A stretch of 64,000 bases of DNA from Roseiconus lacunae (GCF_008312935.1 NZ_VSZO01000053.1:1-64000); one strand, 5' to 3'; shown: positions 19,283 to 29,328, numbered from the stretch's first letter. Notes: generated by a model not told the origin, from the sequence alone. Translations and numbers: made by a program.

Positions 19283-19855
19283 ATGAGAAGTGAACGTGAG
19301 AAAATGGTTGCCGGTGAACCATATGATCCGGAGGATAGCGAGCTTCGAGCCGCTCGTTTGCTGGCCCGGCAAACGTGTCACGCACTCAACACGTCCGAAC
19401 CTTCCGATGAGGCGATTCGGCGTCGATTATTGGAATCGTTGTTTGCCGAAGGTGGCGATACGGTTTGGCTCGAGCCGCCGTTTCGCTGCGATTATGGAAC
19501 CAACATCTACCTTGGCAATCGCGTTTACTTCAACTTTGATTGCGTCATCTTGGATGTTTGTGACGTGCGAATCGGAGACTTCGCATTTTTCGGTCCAGGC
19601 GTCCACATCTACGCCGCTTCGCATCCGCTTGCCGCGCAACAGCGTCGAGACTTCGAATTTGGAAAACCGGTGACCGTTGGCAATGACGTTTGGATCGGGG
19701 GACGAGCGATCCTGTGCCCCGGTGTAACGATCGGCGATCGTAGCGTGGTCGGCGCCGGTGCGGTCGTCACCAAAGACGTCCCCGATGGGGTGTTGGTCGC
19801 TGGCAATCCTGCCCGAGTGCTTCGAACACTTGAACGCCCGGCCGAAGAACGCTAG
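19283..19855 (+). CDS. Sugar O-acetyltransferase (maltose/galactoside type)
   Basis: 190 aa, the standard length of the LacA/Maa/NodL hexapeptide acyltransferases. An N-terminal helical domain (REKMVAGEPYDPEDSELRAA) precedes a left-handed beta-helix of hexapeptide repeats (IGDRSVVGAGAVVTKDVP). The catalytic histidine is His114 in IYAASHPL, and the C-terminal GNPARVLR loop contacts CoA. The reaction is acetyl-CoA-dependent acetylation of a sugar hydroxyl in the cytoplasm; the substrate is uncertain. It follows the DUF4184 gene closely. Confidence 0.93.
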   Translation: MRSEREKMVAGEPYDPEDSELRAARLLARQTCHALNTSEPSDEAIRRRLLESLFAEGGDTVWLEPPFRCDYGTNIYLGNRVYFNFDCVILDVCDVRIGDFAFFGPGVHIYAASHPLAAQQRRDFEFGKPVTVGNDVWIGGRAILCPGVTIGDRSVVGAGAVVTKDVPDGVLVAGNPARVLRTLERPAEER

Positions 19856-19879
19856 CGTTTCGTCGGTATCTGGACTAGC

Positions 19880-19966
19880 GATTAGCCGCATGGCGTTAGC
19901 CACGGTTTCTCCACGCGGAATTATCTGCACGCAGGATTAGCCGCATGGCGTTAGCCACGGTTTTTG
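19880..19966. repeat. Dispersed palindromic element, copy 2 (tandem half-sites)
   Basis: Two direct copies of the same half-site (core ATTAGCCGCATGGCGTTAGC) at 19880-19908 and 19935-19965. Both face the same way, unlike the inverted arrangement at the other loci. They lie between the acetyltransferase gene and the convergent TolC-type gene, where a transcription stop would be expected. Confidence 0.85.
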
Positions 19967-19990
19967 CTTGTGGTGATCCGTCCCGCTTGC

Positions 19991-22144
19991 TCAGTCAAAC
20001 TTGATCGATGGTGGAACGTTGGAGCCGATTTCGACCGGCACCTTTTCGACCTCGATGACCGAATGGGTGTTTCCCACCGGTGGCGCGTCGCTCGGTGTGG
20101 ACTCTAACATTTCGATCGATTGCGGAGGTGCAATGGTATTGACTGCGGCACCGGTATTCTGAACCGCGGACGGGTCGAAACCTTGACGCGTCACGACCGG
20201 AGTGCGAGTGATTTCACTCGGATCCTTGCGTGGAGTTAGGAATAGGCCTTTTTCATACGCATCGCGACTGGCACCGTTTGCCCAGGCTCCCTCGGCAAGC
20301 TGAATCTGATTGTAAGCCAGCAACGAGCCCTTCTCGACATGTAGGTCACGGATCGCAAGATTGTAGTTACCGAGCGATTCGTAGAACGCGACTTCGCTTT
20401 GTACGACCGAACGTTGCGCTTGCAACAAGAAGTTGATGTTATCGGTCCCGTCAAGGTAACGTCGCAACAGCACTTCGACTTGCCGCAAATCGGCCTGGTA
20501 GCGGTTGTAATTTGTTTCCATTAGTTGGAACGCGAGTTCAACGCTGCGGGCGTCGTCGGCCAAGTTGTGGCTGATCGCAAGTTCGGTTTCCGCTAGGATC
20601 GCGCGTTCACGTTGCAATTGCAAGTTGGCATTGGCGACCGCCGTACTAGCCAGACGAAGTCCGACCGGCATGGCGAATTCAAACCCGGCGGACCACTCCT
20701 GGTAGTTTCCGTCGGCGATTGTGGAGTAGAACCCATCAAACGGCGAGTCGTCGTAGTCGCCCAACAGATGGTCTCCGAATCCTCGCCAGCGATATTGGCC
20801 GATCAGGTCCAGGGTCGGGCGTTTTCCGAGTCTTGCGGCATACAGTTCGAACTCACGACGTTTCACTTGGTAGCGTTGCCGCCGGACTTCGACGCGACGG
20901 TCGAGGGCCTGAGACAAGGCGGAGTTCCAGTCGAAGGTCACCTGCATGTCCATTGGGTCGGACGTCGGACGAAGCAGCTTGCCGTCTGCCGCCGACATTC
21001 CCAATAGATAACGCAGGCGTTGCTCACGAGCATACAGCCCGGTCGGTCCGCCCAGTTGGTTTTGAACGCTCGCTTCGAATTGATAATACTGCGATTGGGC
21101 TTGGGCTTCTTCGTCCTGCCGGCCGGCGCCGACTTCCAGTCGGACGTTCTGGTACTGGTACGTCTTCAATGCCGACTCGCGGCCTTTGATATTCGCCTCC
21201 AGAAGTCGGTACGACGTCCATAGATTCCAGTATGCTTCCTCGACGTCCGCGGCAAGCTGAATGATGGATTGTTCGTAGTCGGCCAAGGCGACATCTTCAT
21301 TGATCCGCGCGATCAGGACACCATTATATTGTCCCGGTACCTGACTGCTGCCGACGATCCGGTTGTATTGCAGTCCGGCACCGGCCAATAACGGTTGACG
21401 CCATTCGGCTTCCAGCCATCCGGCAAAGCTACTGGAGAACCGTTGCTGCGGCCGGTTGCTATTGGCGTAGTTGACGACGTGTCGTAAAGCAAACGTCGAA
21501 CCGGTAGCGGTTCGTTTTTGTAACTGGCTCGACCAAGCGGCATTGGTGGATTCATTCACCGGTACGGTGAACAACAGCTGGGTCGGATCGACGATGCGAA
21601 CGTTGTTCGGTTCGTCTTGCGTCGACCAAATCAGCGAGTTGCTGTACTGGGCATCAAAGTTTGAAAGTGCCGCTTCGACACCCTGATTTGACGAAGCGGT
21701 GACGCCGGGGTTATAGATCGTTTGCCCGGCTTCGGAGCTAGGCACGACCGCCGCTAGCGAACGAATGACTGGGCTATTTTGCATCGCCATTGTCATCGCT
21801 TCGGGCAGCGTCATGTCCATCGCGGGGATCTTTGATGGATCTTGCAGCACATGAGGGGCGGCAGTCGATTCGGCGGCCGCGGCGATCGGTGTCGCACACT
21901 CGGCGACCTCGGGGTATTCGATCGACATCCCGACGTTGTCATGGTAAGACATCGTCGTGTCGTGCGGTCCGGGCTCGATTCGGTCCCAAACATGGCACCC
22001 CGTTGATGCCAACGTAGTCGACGTCAGCGACAAGGCGACCACGAGGTTGTGGAGCAACTTTCGCTTGGAACGTCGGGTGGACGATCGAGTTGGCTGGTGG
22101 TGACAAAGCATGCTTTTGGCCCATCGGGTGAACTTGTTCCGCAT
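19991..22144 (-). CDS. TolC-family outer-membrane efflux protein
   Basis: 717 aa, longer than typical TolC proteins because of N- and C-terminal extensions. After a hydrophobic leader (about residues 30-50, ending LASTGC, a possible but weak lipobox) come two long helical repeats typical of outer membrane efflux proteins: VALADYEQSIIQLAADVEEA with YWNLWTSYRLLEANI, and later ISHNLADDARSVELAFQLME with a YRQ/DLRQVEVLLRRYLDG stretch. It should form a trimeric outer-membrane and periplasmic channel for an efflux or secretion pump. The pump itself is not in this window. A glycosyltransferase gene and a sigma-54 activator gene lie upstream on the same strand. Confidence 0.88.
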   Translation of the reverse strand: MRNKFTRWAKSMLCHHQPTRSSTRRSKRKLLHNLVVALSLTSTTLASTGCHVWDRIEPGPHDTTMSYHDNVGMSIEYPEVAECATPIAAAAESTAAPHVLQDPSKIPAMDMTLPEAMTMAMQNSPVIRSLAAVVPSSEAGQTIYNPGVTASSNQGVEAALSNFDAQYSNSLIWSTQDEPNNVRIVDPTQLLFTVPVNESTNAAWSSQLQKRTATGSTFALRHVVNYANSNRPQQRFSSSFAGWLEAEWRQPLLAGAGLQYNRIVGSSQVPGQYNGVLIARINEDVALADYEQSIIQLAADVEEAYWNLWTSYRLLEANIKGRESALKTYQYQNVRLEVGAGRQDEEAQAQSQYYQFEASVQNQLGGPTGLYAREQRLRYLLGMSAADGKLLRPTSDPMDMQVTFDWNSALSQALDRRVEVRRQRYQVKRREFELYAARLGKRPTLDLIGQYRWRGFGDHLLGDYDDSPFDGFYSTIADGNYQEWSAGFEFAMPVGLRLASTAVANANLQLQRERAILAETELAISHNLADDARSVELAFQLMETNYNRYQADLRQVEVLLRRYLDGTDNINFLLQAQRSVVQSEVAFYESLGNYNLAIRDLHVEKGSLLAYNQIQLAEGAWANGASRDAYEKGLFLTPRKDPSEITRTPVVTRQGFDPSAVQNTGAAVNTIAPPQSIEMLESTPSDAPPVGNTHSVIEVEKVPVEIGSNVPPSIKFD

Positions 22145-22292
22145 TTGGCGGAGCGTGCGTGATCCGGAGTAGCCCCATTTCTGGCTGAACCGGCTTAACG
22201 CGTATCGACCGATCCGGCGGCAAAACTAGAACAGCCCGACCAGGAATTTCTGCCGGACAACCCGAGCAATCCGCAAAGTCACCCACACGGTG

Positions 22293-23531
22293 TCAAGTTG
22301 TGGCGCTTCCGACGGTCATGACGTTTTCGATCTCATCGGCCGCCCGCTCGACTGGGTCCGAATTATCAAACAGTTGAGCGGTCCGCGCGACGGATCGCTC
22401 GACCGAGTCATCCTGTAGCAACCAGCGGAGCTCGCTGGCAAGATCACGATCGTTTCGCAAGCGGACGCCGCACGACAAGGACTCGACACGCGCCGCATTG
22501 TCGAACTGGTCAAATGCCATCGCACGGATCAGTTGTGGAATGCCCGCCGCAAGTGCTTGGGAGGTGGTTCCGATGCCGCCGTGATGCACGATTGCTCGGC
22601 AAAATGGCAAGAGCTTTCCCAGCGGCGTGTAGGACTGGGCCCGGACCCCCGGCGGTAGCGATTGGGGAAAGCATTGAGGGTGATTGCCTAGCAAAATGCC
22701 GGGGATCCCCATTTGAACACACGCGTCGGCGGCAGTGCGAAAGTAATTTCGCGTGTGCCAATTGGCCGTGCCGCCCGTGAAGACGACGGGCTTGTCGCGC
22801 GGAGCTTCAAAGGGTTCGTCCGTCCCATCGCTGAGCGGAAATCCGACGTGAACAAGTTGATCGGCCGCACCCACTGTCGACGGCGCAAACCAGTCGGGAT
22901 AGCACGCCAGAACCCGATCCGGCGACAACCACCAGCGGTGCATGACGCGCCGAACAGGTGTCAGAGCGAACTGCCGCCGAATGCGATTGATCGGTGCGGC
23001 AAGCAGACGATCGAGGATCAGTTGATCGCCCAACCAATATGCCAGGCGAAAGGTTCGCGGATCCGCGGTCGGTTCAAAACGCCAGGGAGTCAGACGCGCC
23101 GGGGCATTCGGTACCCGCAACATCACCGGAGCCAGATGAATGTCGACCAGCGCAACCGATGGCTCGACGTCGCGAAAGATCCGCGATCCGAAGTCCAGCG
23201 GATGAGAAACCAAGACGGTCTTTCCGGGACGATAGTGCCGACGGATCAATTCAAAATGAGGCGTCAAAAAGTCGGATGCGATGCCTCGGATGACCCGTCG
23301 CATCCCACGCAACAGTTTCCACATCGAAGGATCAGCCAGCATGCCTTCGAATTGTGCCTCGTCGATCAAAGAATGCGGAATCAGGTCGGCTTGGCGGGCG
23401 ATATCGGCGTAGGGTGCCGCGAGCGATATCATCACATCGAACCCGCGTCGCCGCAATTCTGCGCCGATAGCGACCATGGGGTTCACGTCGCCGCGAGACC
23501 CAGGCGCGGACAGAATGGCGAGGCGAGTCAT
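22293..23531 (-). CDS. Glycosyltransferase, GT1/UGT-like
   Basis: 412 aa. The start MTRLAILSAPGSRGDVNPMV is the N-terminal nucleotide-fold pattern of GT1 enzymes (GSRGDVNP). The C-terminal donor-binding motif is present as VHHGGIGTTSQALAAGIPQL followed by FDQFDNA. These enzymes transfer a sugar from a UDP- or dTDP-sugar to a lipid or small-molecule acceptor, usually at the inner membrane face. The gene lies between a sigma-54 activator (42 bp upstream) and a TolC-type channel (148 bp downstream). This suggests that a glycosylated product may be exported, which is inference only. Confidence 0.88.
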   Translation of the reverse strand: MTRLAILSAPGSRGDVNPMVAIGAELRRRGFDVMISLAAPYADIARQADLIPHSLIDEAQFEGMLADPSMWKLLRGMRRVIRGIASDFLTPHFELIRRHYRPGKTVLVSHPLDFGSRIFRDVEPSVALVDIHLAPVMLRVPNAPARLTPWRFEPTADPRTFRLAYWLGDQLILDRLLAAPINRIRRQFALTPVRRVMHRWWLSPDRVLACYPDWFAPSTVGAADQLVHVGFPLSDGTDEPFEAPRDKPVVFTGGTANWHTRNYFRTAADACVQMGIPGILLGNHPQCFPQSLPPGVRAQSYTPLGKLLPFCRAIVHHGGIGTTSQALAAGIPQLIRAMAFDQFDNAARVESLSCGVRLRNDRDLASELRWLLQDDSVERSVARTAQLFDNSDPVERAADEIENVMTVGSATT

Positions 23532-23573
23532 CGATGGGCGGCGTCGGTGAAGCGGAGGATTGACGGCAAGCGG

Positions 23574-25397
23574 TTAACGCTCGATGTCGTATTCGGCGAT
23601 TTTTCGATAGGCCGTCGCACGACTGATGCCCAAAAGCTTAGCCGCCTTGGGGACGTTTCCATCGGTGCGTTGGAGTGCCTTATTGATCAGGCGTTTTTCC
23701 CATTCATCCAAGCGGAATGTATCGAGTCGACTGACACCGGCGTCGCGCAATCCCAGGTCGTCTGCTTCGATCGCATCGCCGTCTGCCATGACGACGGCGC
23801 TGTCAATGACGTTGCGAAGCTGCCGAACATTTCCGGGCCACATGTATTCTTGGAGTCGCTTTTTCGCTTGGGGAGAGATCCCCAGTTTGGAACGCCCGTG
23901 TTGGCTGCGGAAGTGATTGAGGAAATGCTCAATCAACAAGTCGACGTCTTCGCCTCGTTCGCGTAGAGGAGGAATCAGCAGTTCGAAGACGCTGAGACGA
24001 TAGAACAGGTCTTCACGAAAACGCTTCTCGCGGACAAATTCGGCGAGGTCTCGGTTCGTCGCCGCAATCACACGAACGTCGACGTGGACCTCTTGGGTTC
24101 CGCCGACGGGAAGAAACGGGTGCCCTTCGAGAATCCGCAGCAGCTTGGCTTGTCCTTCGAGGGTAAGTTCGCCGATTTCATCCAGGAACAGCGTTCCGGT
24201 GTGGGCCTGTTGGAACCAACCTTCGTGATCGGCTTCCGCCCCGGTAAAGGAGCCTTTCTTGTGACCGAACAACTGGCTTTCGATCAGTTCCGTGGGAATC
24301 GCCGCGCAGTTGACGGTCAGCATCGGTCGCTTCGATCGCTGGCTGCTGCGGTGCACCGCGCGGGCGACCAATTCCTTGCCGCAGCCGCTTTCTCCACGAA
24401 CCAGTACGCATCCGTTTGCTTTGGCGACACGCGTGATTTTTTCTTTCAAGCGAACCATCACGGGGCTGTCACCGATTAACTCGTCGGTGTCCGCATTCCG
24501 CTGGGCGATCTGCTTCGCTTCGACCTTTAGCGAATCGTGTTCGAGGGCTCGCTGCAGGCCGATCGCAAGTAGCCGAGCCGCGGCGACGGCTAGTTCGAAA
24601 TCAATTTCACTGAATGACGGAGCGTCGCGATACAAATGCAGGACACCGATGTTGGCTTCGTGGGTGTCCAGCGGGACATAGATCGCATCCGACCAATTCA
24701 GCTTTTTCGATAAGCCTTCGGGGTCGTCGTAATCTCCCGAGCGTTTGTCATTCACCCAGATCGCTTCGCCCTTGCCGATCACCCGCTTCAAAATTGTTTT
24801 CCCGATTTTGACTCGGTCCAAAAAATCCGCCGGGCTGACTTTGTGGGGCCGTTGACGGCCGTCACCGATATCAAACGACAGACCGACTGCATCCGCATTG
24901 GCACGGTCGCGCAGTAGTTCGAGCACACAGTCGATGATGTCGGTGGGGTTTTCCGAACGCAGCATCGAAAGGCTAAGTTGATATAGGTCAAACAGGTACC
25001 CGGCGTGGGCGATGTCACGCATCGGGTCATCGTACTCGTCGTGGCCAGCCATTGAGATATCTTGCACAATGGTTTGAAAGGCGTTTTCGACCTCGGTGTC
25101 TTCGTCGGGACTGACGAACAAGATTTCAGTGCCGCCAATCTTTAGCAACGATTGGTCGATGATTTGAGCCGAATCGATTTTTTGCCCGTTCACCAGCGTC
25201 CCGTTGCGGCTGCCGGTATCGCGAACTTGCCATAAGCCTTCTTCGAAGTAAACGACCGCGTGAAAGCGACTGGCAACCGGATCAGACAACATGATTTCGC
25301 ACGTCGAGCCACGCCCGACATGCATCGGACGATCAGGATCCAATAGGAAATGGCGGCCTTTTTCAGGACCGTTTTGAACTGCGAGGTATGCGACCAT
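23574..25397 (-). CDS. FHA-GAF sigma-54-dependent activator
   Basis: Start taken at the ATG at 25397 (MVAYLAVQNGPEKG), where the FHA fold begins; the frame is open 19 codons upstream. 607 aa. An FHA phosphothreonine-binding domain (about 5-95: MHVGRGSTCEIMLSD, SRFHAVV, RDTGSRNGTLVNG) is followed by a GAF domain (about 140-290). The sigma-54 AAA+ domain (about 305-540) has Walker A GESGCGKE, GSFTGA (variant of the sigma-54-contacting GAFTGA loop), Walker B LFLDEIGEL and a GNVRQLRN arginine-finger region. A Fis-type helix-turn-helix ends the protein (GNVPKAAKLLGISRATAYRK). The FHA domain implies control by a Ser/Thr kinase. Confidence 0.93.
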   Translation of the reverse strand: MVAYLAVQNGPEKGRHFLLDPDRPMHVGRGSTCEIMLSDPVASRFHAVVYFEEGLWQVRDTGSRNGTLVNGQKIDSAQIIDQSLLKIGGTEILFVSPDEDTEVENAFQTIVQDISMAGHDEYDDPMRDIAHAGYLFDLYQLSLSMLRSENPTDIIDCVLELLRDRANADAVGLSFDIGDGRQRPHKVSPADFLDRVKIGKTILKRVIGKGEAIWVNDKRSGDYDDPEGLSKKLNWSDAIYVPLDTHEANIGVLHLYRDAPSFSEIDFELAVAAARLLAIGLQRALEHDSLKVEAKQIAQRNADTDELIGDSPVMVRLKEKITRVAKANGCVLVRGESGCGKELVARAVHRSSQRSKRPMLTVNCAAIPTELIESQLFGHKKGSFTGAEADHEGWFQQAHTGTLFLDEIGELTLEGQAKLLRILEGHPFLPVGGTQEVHVDVRVIAATNRDLAEFVREKRFREDLFYRLSVFELLIPPLRERGEDVDLLIEHFLNHFRSQHGRSKLGISPQAKKRLQEYMWPGNVRQLRNVIDSAVVMADGDAIEADDLGLRDAGVSRLDTFRLDEWEKRLINKALQRTDGNVPKAAKLLGISRATAYRKIAEYDIER

Positions 25398-25773
25398 GAT
25401 TCGTTCACGTCGTAAGTGACTGTCCAGCAATCGTTCGCCAGACGCGCTCGTCACACCCTGAACTGTTGCCAGCTTCGGTTATCGTTTCCTGACCCGAAGA
25501 GTTTCGTGTTAAGCATCATAACACTGAGAAAAGACACCCGGCGACCGCAAAAGTTCCTTCCCGCAGGACAGGTGGGGTGACAGACCAAAGGAAAACCTAC
25601 TACGAGGGAGATCTTGTGGTTCGCCAAAATCGAAAATATGGATTCGCCGAATGGCGTTGGCCACCGTTTCCATGCAAGAACCGTGGGCAACGCAAGTCGG
25701 GTTGATAAGGCGGTTGGATGGCAAGGCGGTCGGGCGATGGGGCGATCCCAATCATTTGGGCTAGGCAAAAAAC
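25398..25773. other. Intergenic region with repeat, 376 bp
   Basis: Lies between cstA (whose 3' end is at 25774) and the sigma-54 activator start, all on the minus strand. It contains the promoter region of the activator and one dispersed palindromic element (25641-25706). No gene was recognised. Confidence 0.45.
25641..25706. repeat. Dispersed palindromic element, copy 3 (diverged)
   Basis: Half-site 25641-25669 (GATTCGCCGAATGGCGTTGG...) and inverted partner 25679-25706 (ACCGTGGGCAACGCAAGTCG...). It is less conserved than the other copies but has the same spacing and orientation logic. Confidence 0.65.
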
Positions 25774-27636
25774 CTAGGCGGTTGCCTGGGGGACCGATAC
25801 CTCGATCGGTGGTTCGATCACGCCCCGACATCGCCGCAGGATCAGAATGCCTTCGATCACCATCCAGATTTGTAGGACCATGATCGAAATGCCAAAGATT
25901 GACAGCACCCATTTCCCTTCCGGAAGCCATCTGTAGTACAGGTCCGACGTGATCGCCCAGGCTGGCATCAGCAGCATCATGATCATCGGGAACATCACCA
26001 CGGCAACCGGTTTACTGCGCCGCGCCAAATAAACGACCGCGACCATCAGTGCCAATCCTGCCAGCAACTGGTTCGTCGCGCCGAACAGGGGCCAAAGCAT
26101 CAGGCCGCCCTCGCCGGGTGTGTCGCCGGCAAAGACGGCGATTGCCAGTCCGATGCCCACGGCAATAGCGGTGGCGACATATTTATTGGCAAGTGGTTTT
26201 GCGTTTGCCGAAAGAGCGAGTTCGCTGAGCACGTAGCGCTGAAGTCGCGTCGCGGTATCGAGCGTGGTGGCGGCAAAGCAGGCGACCAGTACTGCCATCG
26301 TTGCGATCGCCATTCGCAGCGGAATGCCCAGCGTTGATAAAAAGTTACCACCGCCGTCGATGAAGGCTCGCAGTTTCCTTGCCAGAGATTGCTTGCCCCA
26401 ACCGGCGTCTTTCTCGCCGTTGACGCCGGTTCGGTAGTAGTCCCGCCACGCTTGTTGCCCTTTGGTTTCTCCGCGCACGATCTGCACCGTCCCCACAGGC
26501 GCATCGGCCGTCGCCGTTTCGGCCGTGACGACGTTTCGGGTCAATGTTCCCATTCCGACGCCGGCTGAACACGCCAAGATGACGAGCACGGCCAGCATCC
26601 CTTCCAGGAGCATGCTTCCGTAACCGACCGCTTGGGCATCGGTCGCTTTCTCAAGTTGTTTGCTGGTGGTCCCACTGCTGACCAAGCAGTGAAATCCGCT
26701 ACAAGCACCGCAGGCGATCGTGATGAACAAGAACGGAAACATGCTCGGTGCGTCCGCGGGGACTTCTTGGGCGATCGCCGGTGCCGATTCCGACAAATTG
26801 GCTTGACCGGTCAGCGAAGCGACCGCAAGACCACCGACAAGCAACGCCAGGGCGACAAACAGCTGCAGGCTGTTGATGTAATCACGCGGTTGCAACAATA
26901 GCCAGACCGGCAACACCGATGCGATAAACGCGTACGCCAATAGCGCAACGGTCCAAACTACAACCGGGGTCATGTAGCTGCCCTCCTGGGGTAGCCAGCC
27001 CGCGATGTCCAGCGGCAGCCAGTAAGCACCGACGTAGACGGCAACATAAAGTAACGCCAACCCGACCAAGCTTGGAATCACCAATCCGCCACCTTGGCGA
27101 TAACGCAGGCCGATCACGACCGCGATCGGCATCGCGATCCAAACGCTTAGCACCGATTCGGGGTACAGCTTGAAGATGTTCGCGATCACCAAGCCGAAGA
27201 CGGCCAGGACGACCGACAGGGCGAGCGCGAGTACGATAAGGAACAGCACCTTTGCGCGCGTTGAAATCAGCCGCCCGGCGGCCTGCCCGATCGTTTGCCC
27301 TCGATTGCGGATCGAAATCACCAGTGCGGCAAGGTCGTGAACGCCGCCGATCAGTATCGACCCAAAAATCACCCACAATAGCGCCGGCAACCAACCCCAA
27401 AACACCGCCAAGGCTGGACCGACGATGGGGCCGGTCCCCGCGATGCTTGTGAAGTGGTGCCCAAAGACAATCGATTTTCGCGTCGGGACAAAGTCAACGT
27501 CGTCACGGCATTCGGTGCTCGGCATCACCGCGTCATCGGTCAACGCAAACAAACGTTTCGCCAACCATTTGCCGTACGTGTTGTAGGCGACGACGAAACC
27601 CACCATCGAAAGAACTGCGACAACCAGGGTACTCAT
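25774..27636 (-). CDS. cstA: Carbon starvation protein A (peptide/pyruvate transporter family)
   Basis: 620 aa integral membrane protein with more than 14 hydrophobic helices. It shows the CstA signatures: VVAYNTYGKWLAKRLF at the N-terminus, FGHHFTSIAGTGPIVGPALA, GGVHDLAALVISIRNRGQTI, ACGACSGFHCLVSSGTTSKQ and LFGATNQLLAGLALMV. CstA-type proteins import peptides or pyruvate under nutrient limitation. The protein is shorter than the E. coli form (about 700 aa) but contains both the main and the C-terminal five-helix parts. It stands alone, with 349 bp to the divergent trxB. Confidence 0.95.
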   Translation of the reverse strand: MSTLVVAVLSMVGFVVAYNTYGKWLAKRLFALTDDAVMPSTECRDDVDFVPTRKSIVFGHHFTSIAGTGPIVGPALAVFWGWLPALLWVIFGSILIGGVHDLAALVISIRNRGQTIGQAAGRLISTRAKVLFLIVLALALSVVLAVFGLVIANIFKLYPESVLSVWIAMPIAVVIGLRYRQGGGLVIPSLVGLALLYVAVYVGAYWLPLDIAGWLPQEGSYMTPVVVWTVALLAYAFIASVLPVWLLLQPRDYINSLQLFVALALLVGGLAVASLTGQANLSESAPAIAQEVPADAPSMFPFLFITIACGACSGFHCLVSSGTTSKQLEKATDAQAVGYGSMLLEGMLAVLVILACSAGVGMGTLTRNVVTAETATADAPVGTVQIVRGETKGQQAWRDYYRTGVNGEKDAGWGKQSLARKLRAFIDGGGNFLSTLGIPLRMAIATMAVLVACFAATTLDTATRLQRYVLSELALSANAKPLANKYVATAIAVGIGLAIAVFAGDTPGEGGLMLWPLFGATNQLLAGLALMVAVVYLARRSKPVAVVMFPMIMMLLMPAWAITSDLYYRWLPEGKWVLSIFGISIMVLQIWMVIEGILILRRCRGVIEPPIEVSVPQATA

Positions 27637-27985
27637 CGTTTCGTTATCAAACCGCTATCAAGATGGGAGGGGAGCGAGGAATCCAAGGGGGCGATCAGTT
27701 TAGCCGAAAACCGCCGCGGGGTAGATCGGTGACGCCAAAGTGGTCCAAAGAGAAAGAAATCGCCGCTGCGACGCCGGGGCCGCCGGCTTCGAATCGAGAG
27801 ACCGAGAGCGCCGAATTGGCCGATTTGCTCATGGTTCCCGCCCCAGTTGTCGACTCCTATAATCCCGCTACAGAATCTTCATTGCGCAGTCAGTACGACT
27901 TGCCTTGATACCAACGATGTCGATCAACGTTGTAAGCGCGACAGACTTGCTGGGTATCTGCAACTAGAAAAAGGAGCAACGAACG
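27637..27985. other. Divergent promoter region, 349 bp
   Basis: Lies between cstA (minus) and trxB (plus) and should contain both promoters. AAAAAGGAGCAACGAACG immediately precedes the GTG start of trxB. Otherwise nothing is recognisable; short open frames here lack support. Confidence 0.4.
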
Positions 27986-29086
27986 GTGAGCGACTCGATC
28001 GAAAAAACTATCATCATCGGCAGTGGGCCCGCCGGGTGGTCTGCCGCGATTTATGCCGCCCGAGCAAATTTGGATCCGGTGGTTTATGAAGGGACCGTCA
28101 AGGCGGAGATGATTCCGCTCGGCCAGCTAGCCTACACCACCGAGGTCGAAAACTATCCCGGTTTTCCGGCCGGAAACATCCGTGCCTTCGTCGAATCCGC
28201 GGTCGACGAAAACCGTCACTATAACTTGCCCGCAATTCCAGGCCCGGAACATTCACGCGGCAAAGGCAAGTCGCGTTTCAGCCTTAGCGATATTACCCCG
28301 CACTACGCAGTGCAGGGGATTGAGTTGATGGAACTGATGAAGCAACAGGCGATGAACTTCGGGACCCGAGTGGTTGGGGAAGACATCCTGAGCGTGGATT
28401 TTTCCGGTGACGTCAAAAAGCTGACCACCAGCGGCGGTAACACCGTCGAAGCGAAGACGGTGATCATCGCCACCGGTGCCAGGGCGAATTACCTGGGCTT
28501 ACCCAGTGAAGAAGCCTATAAAAACAAAGGCGTCAGCGCTTGTGCGGTTTGCGACGGGGCGTTGCCGGTCTTCCGTGCCAAGCCACTTGCCGTTGTCGGT
28601 GGCGGTGACTCGGCCGTCGAGGAAGCGGTTTACTTGGCGAACTTGAAAGATGCCAAGACGATTTACATGCTGATCCGCCGCGACGAAATGCGTGCCAGCA
28701 AGGTCATGCAGGAACGCGCCAAGACGCACCCCAACATTGAAATCCTTTGGAACTCTACCGTCGAAGAAGTCGTCGGCGATGGAAACCTGGTGACCGGCCT
28801 GAAGGTCAAAAGCACGAAAGATGGCTCGATCAGTGACCTCGACGTGGGCGGCATGTTTGTCGCCATCGGGCATACCCCGAATACCGGGTTCCTTGACGGA
28901 GCGGTCGAGATGAAAGATAGCGGCTACATCGTCTGGAAAAAGCCATTCCGGACGAATACATCGGTCGAAGGTGTCTTTGCCGCCGGCGATGTTGCCGACG
29001 ATTACTATCGTCAAGCCATCACATCGTCGGGCACCGGTTGTATGGCCGCTCTTGACGCCGAACGCTACCTTGCCGAGCAAGAGTAG
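27986..29086 (+). CDS. trxB: Thioredoxin reductase with internal insertion
   Basis: 366 aa, about 45 longer than typical bacterial enzymes. The FAD-binding [14 protein letters not shown] (12-25) opens the protein. The redox-active site CAVC is at C186/C189, NADPH binding is at [12 protein letters not shown] (203-214), and the FAD end motif is [10 protein letters not shown]. It transfers electrons from NADPH to thioredoxin in the cytoplasm. Residues about 72-110 ([20 protein letters not shown] and on to [10 protein letters not shown]) are not part of the usual fold pattern and appear to be an insertion before the [12 protein letters not shown] helix. The start is a GTG with AAGGAG about 10 nt upstream. 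Confidence 0.95.
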   Translation: MSDSIEKTIIIGSGPAGWSAAIYAARANLDPVVYEGTVKAEMIPLGQLAYTTEVENYPGFPAGNIRAFVESAVDENRHYNLPAIPGPEHSRGKGKSRFSLSDITPHYAVQGIELMELMKQQAMNFGTRVVGEDILSVDFSGDVKKLTTSGGNTVEAKTVIIATGARANYLGLPSEEAYKNKGVSACAVCDGALPVFRAKPLAVVGGGDSAVEEAVYLANLKDAKTIYMLIRRDEMRASKVMQERAKTHPNIEILWNSTVEEVVGDGNLVTGLKVKSTKDGSISDLDVGGMFVAIGHTPNTGFLDGAVEMKDSGYIVWKKPFRTNTSVEGVFAAGDVADDYYRQAITSSGTGCMAALDAERYLAEQE

Positions 29087-29120
29087 ATCTGCGATAGAAC
29101 AACTATTCCCGATCGACTTA

Positions 29121-29190
29121 CCAGCCGACTGGCGTTAGCACCGGTTATTGGACGGATACCGCGGCGAACGCCTATCGGCTAATTCTAATT
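29121..29190. repeat. Dispersed palindromic element, copy 4
   Basis: Facing half-sites 29122-29149 (CAGCCGACTGGCGTTAGCAC...) and 29157-29185 (ACCGCGGCGAACGCCTATCG...). It lies between trxB and the convergent minus-strand gene at 29329, a typical terminator position. Confidence 0.8.
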
Positions 29191-29328
29191 TCAGATGTCG
29201 CCGCAGCATCAGCGGTGCGTGAGGCCGTGGATATGACTACGGCAAAATCGTACCGTCACGGTTTTGCTTCAGTGGGCGGGCTAGCACGCGGCATAAGCGT
29301 CCGCCTCGTCGCCGTCGCGACTGGTTGA

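Noticed and set aside
22713-23966. 417-codon plus-strand open frame
   Set aside because: It lies antisense to the well-supported glycosyltransferase and sigma-54 activator genes, and its translation is Arg/Gln-rich without family pattern.
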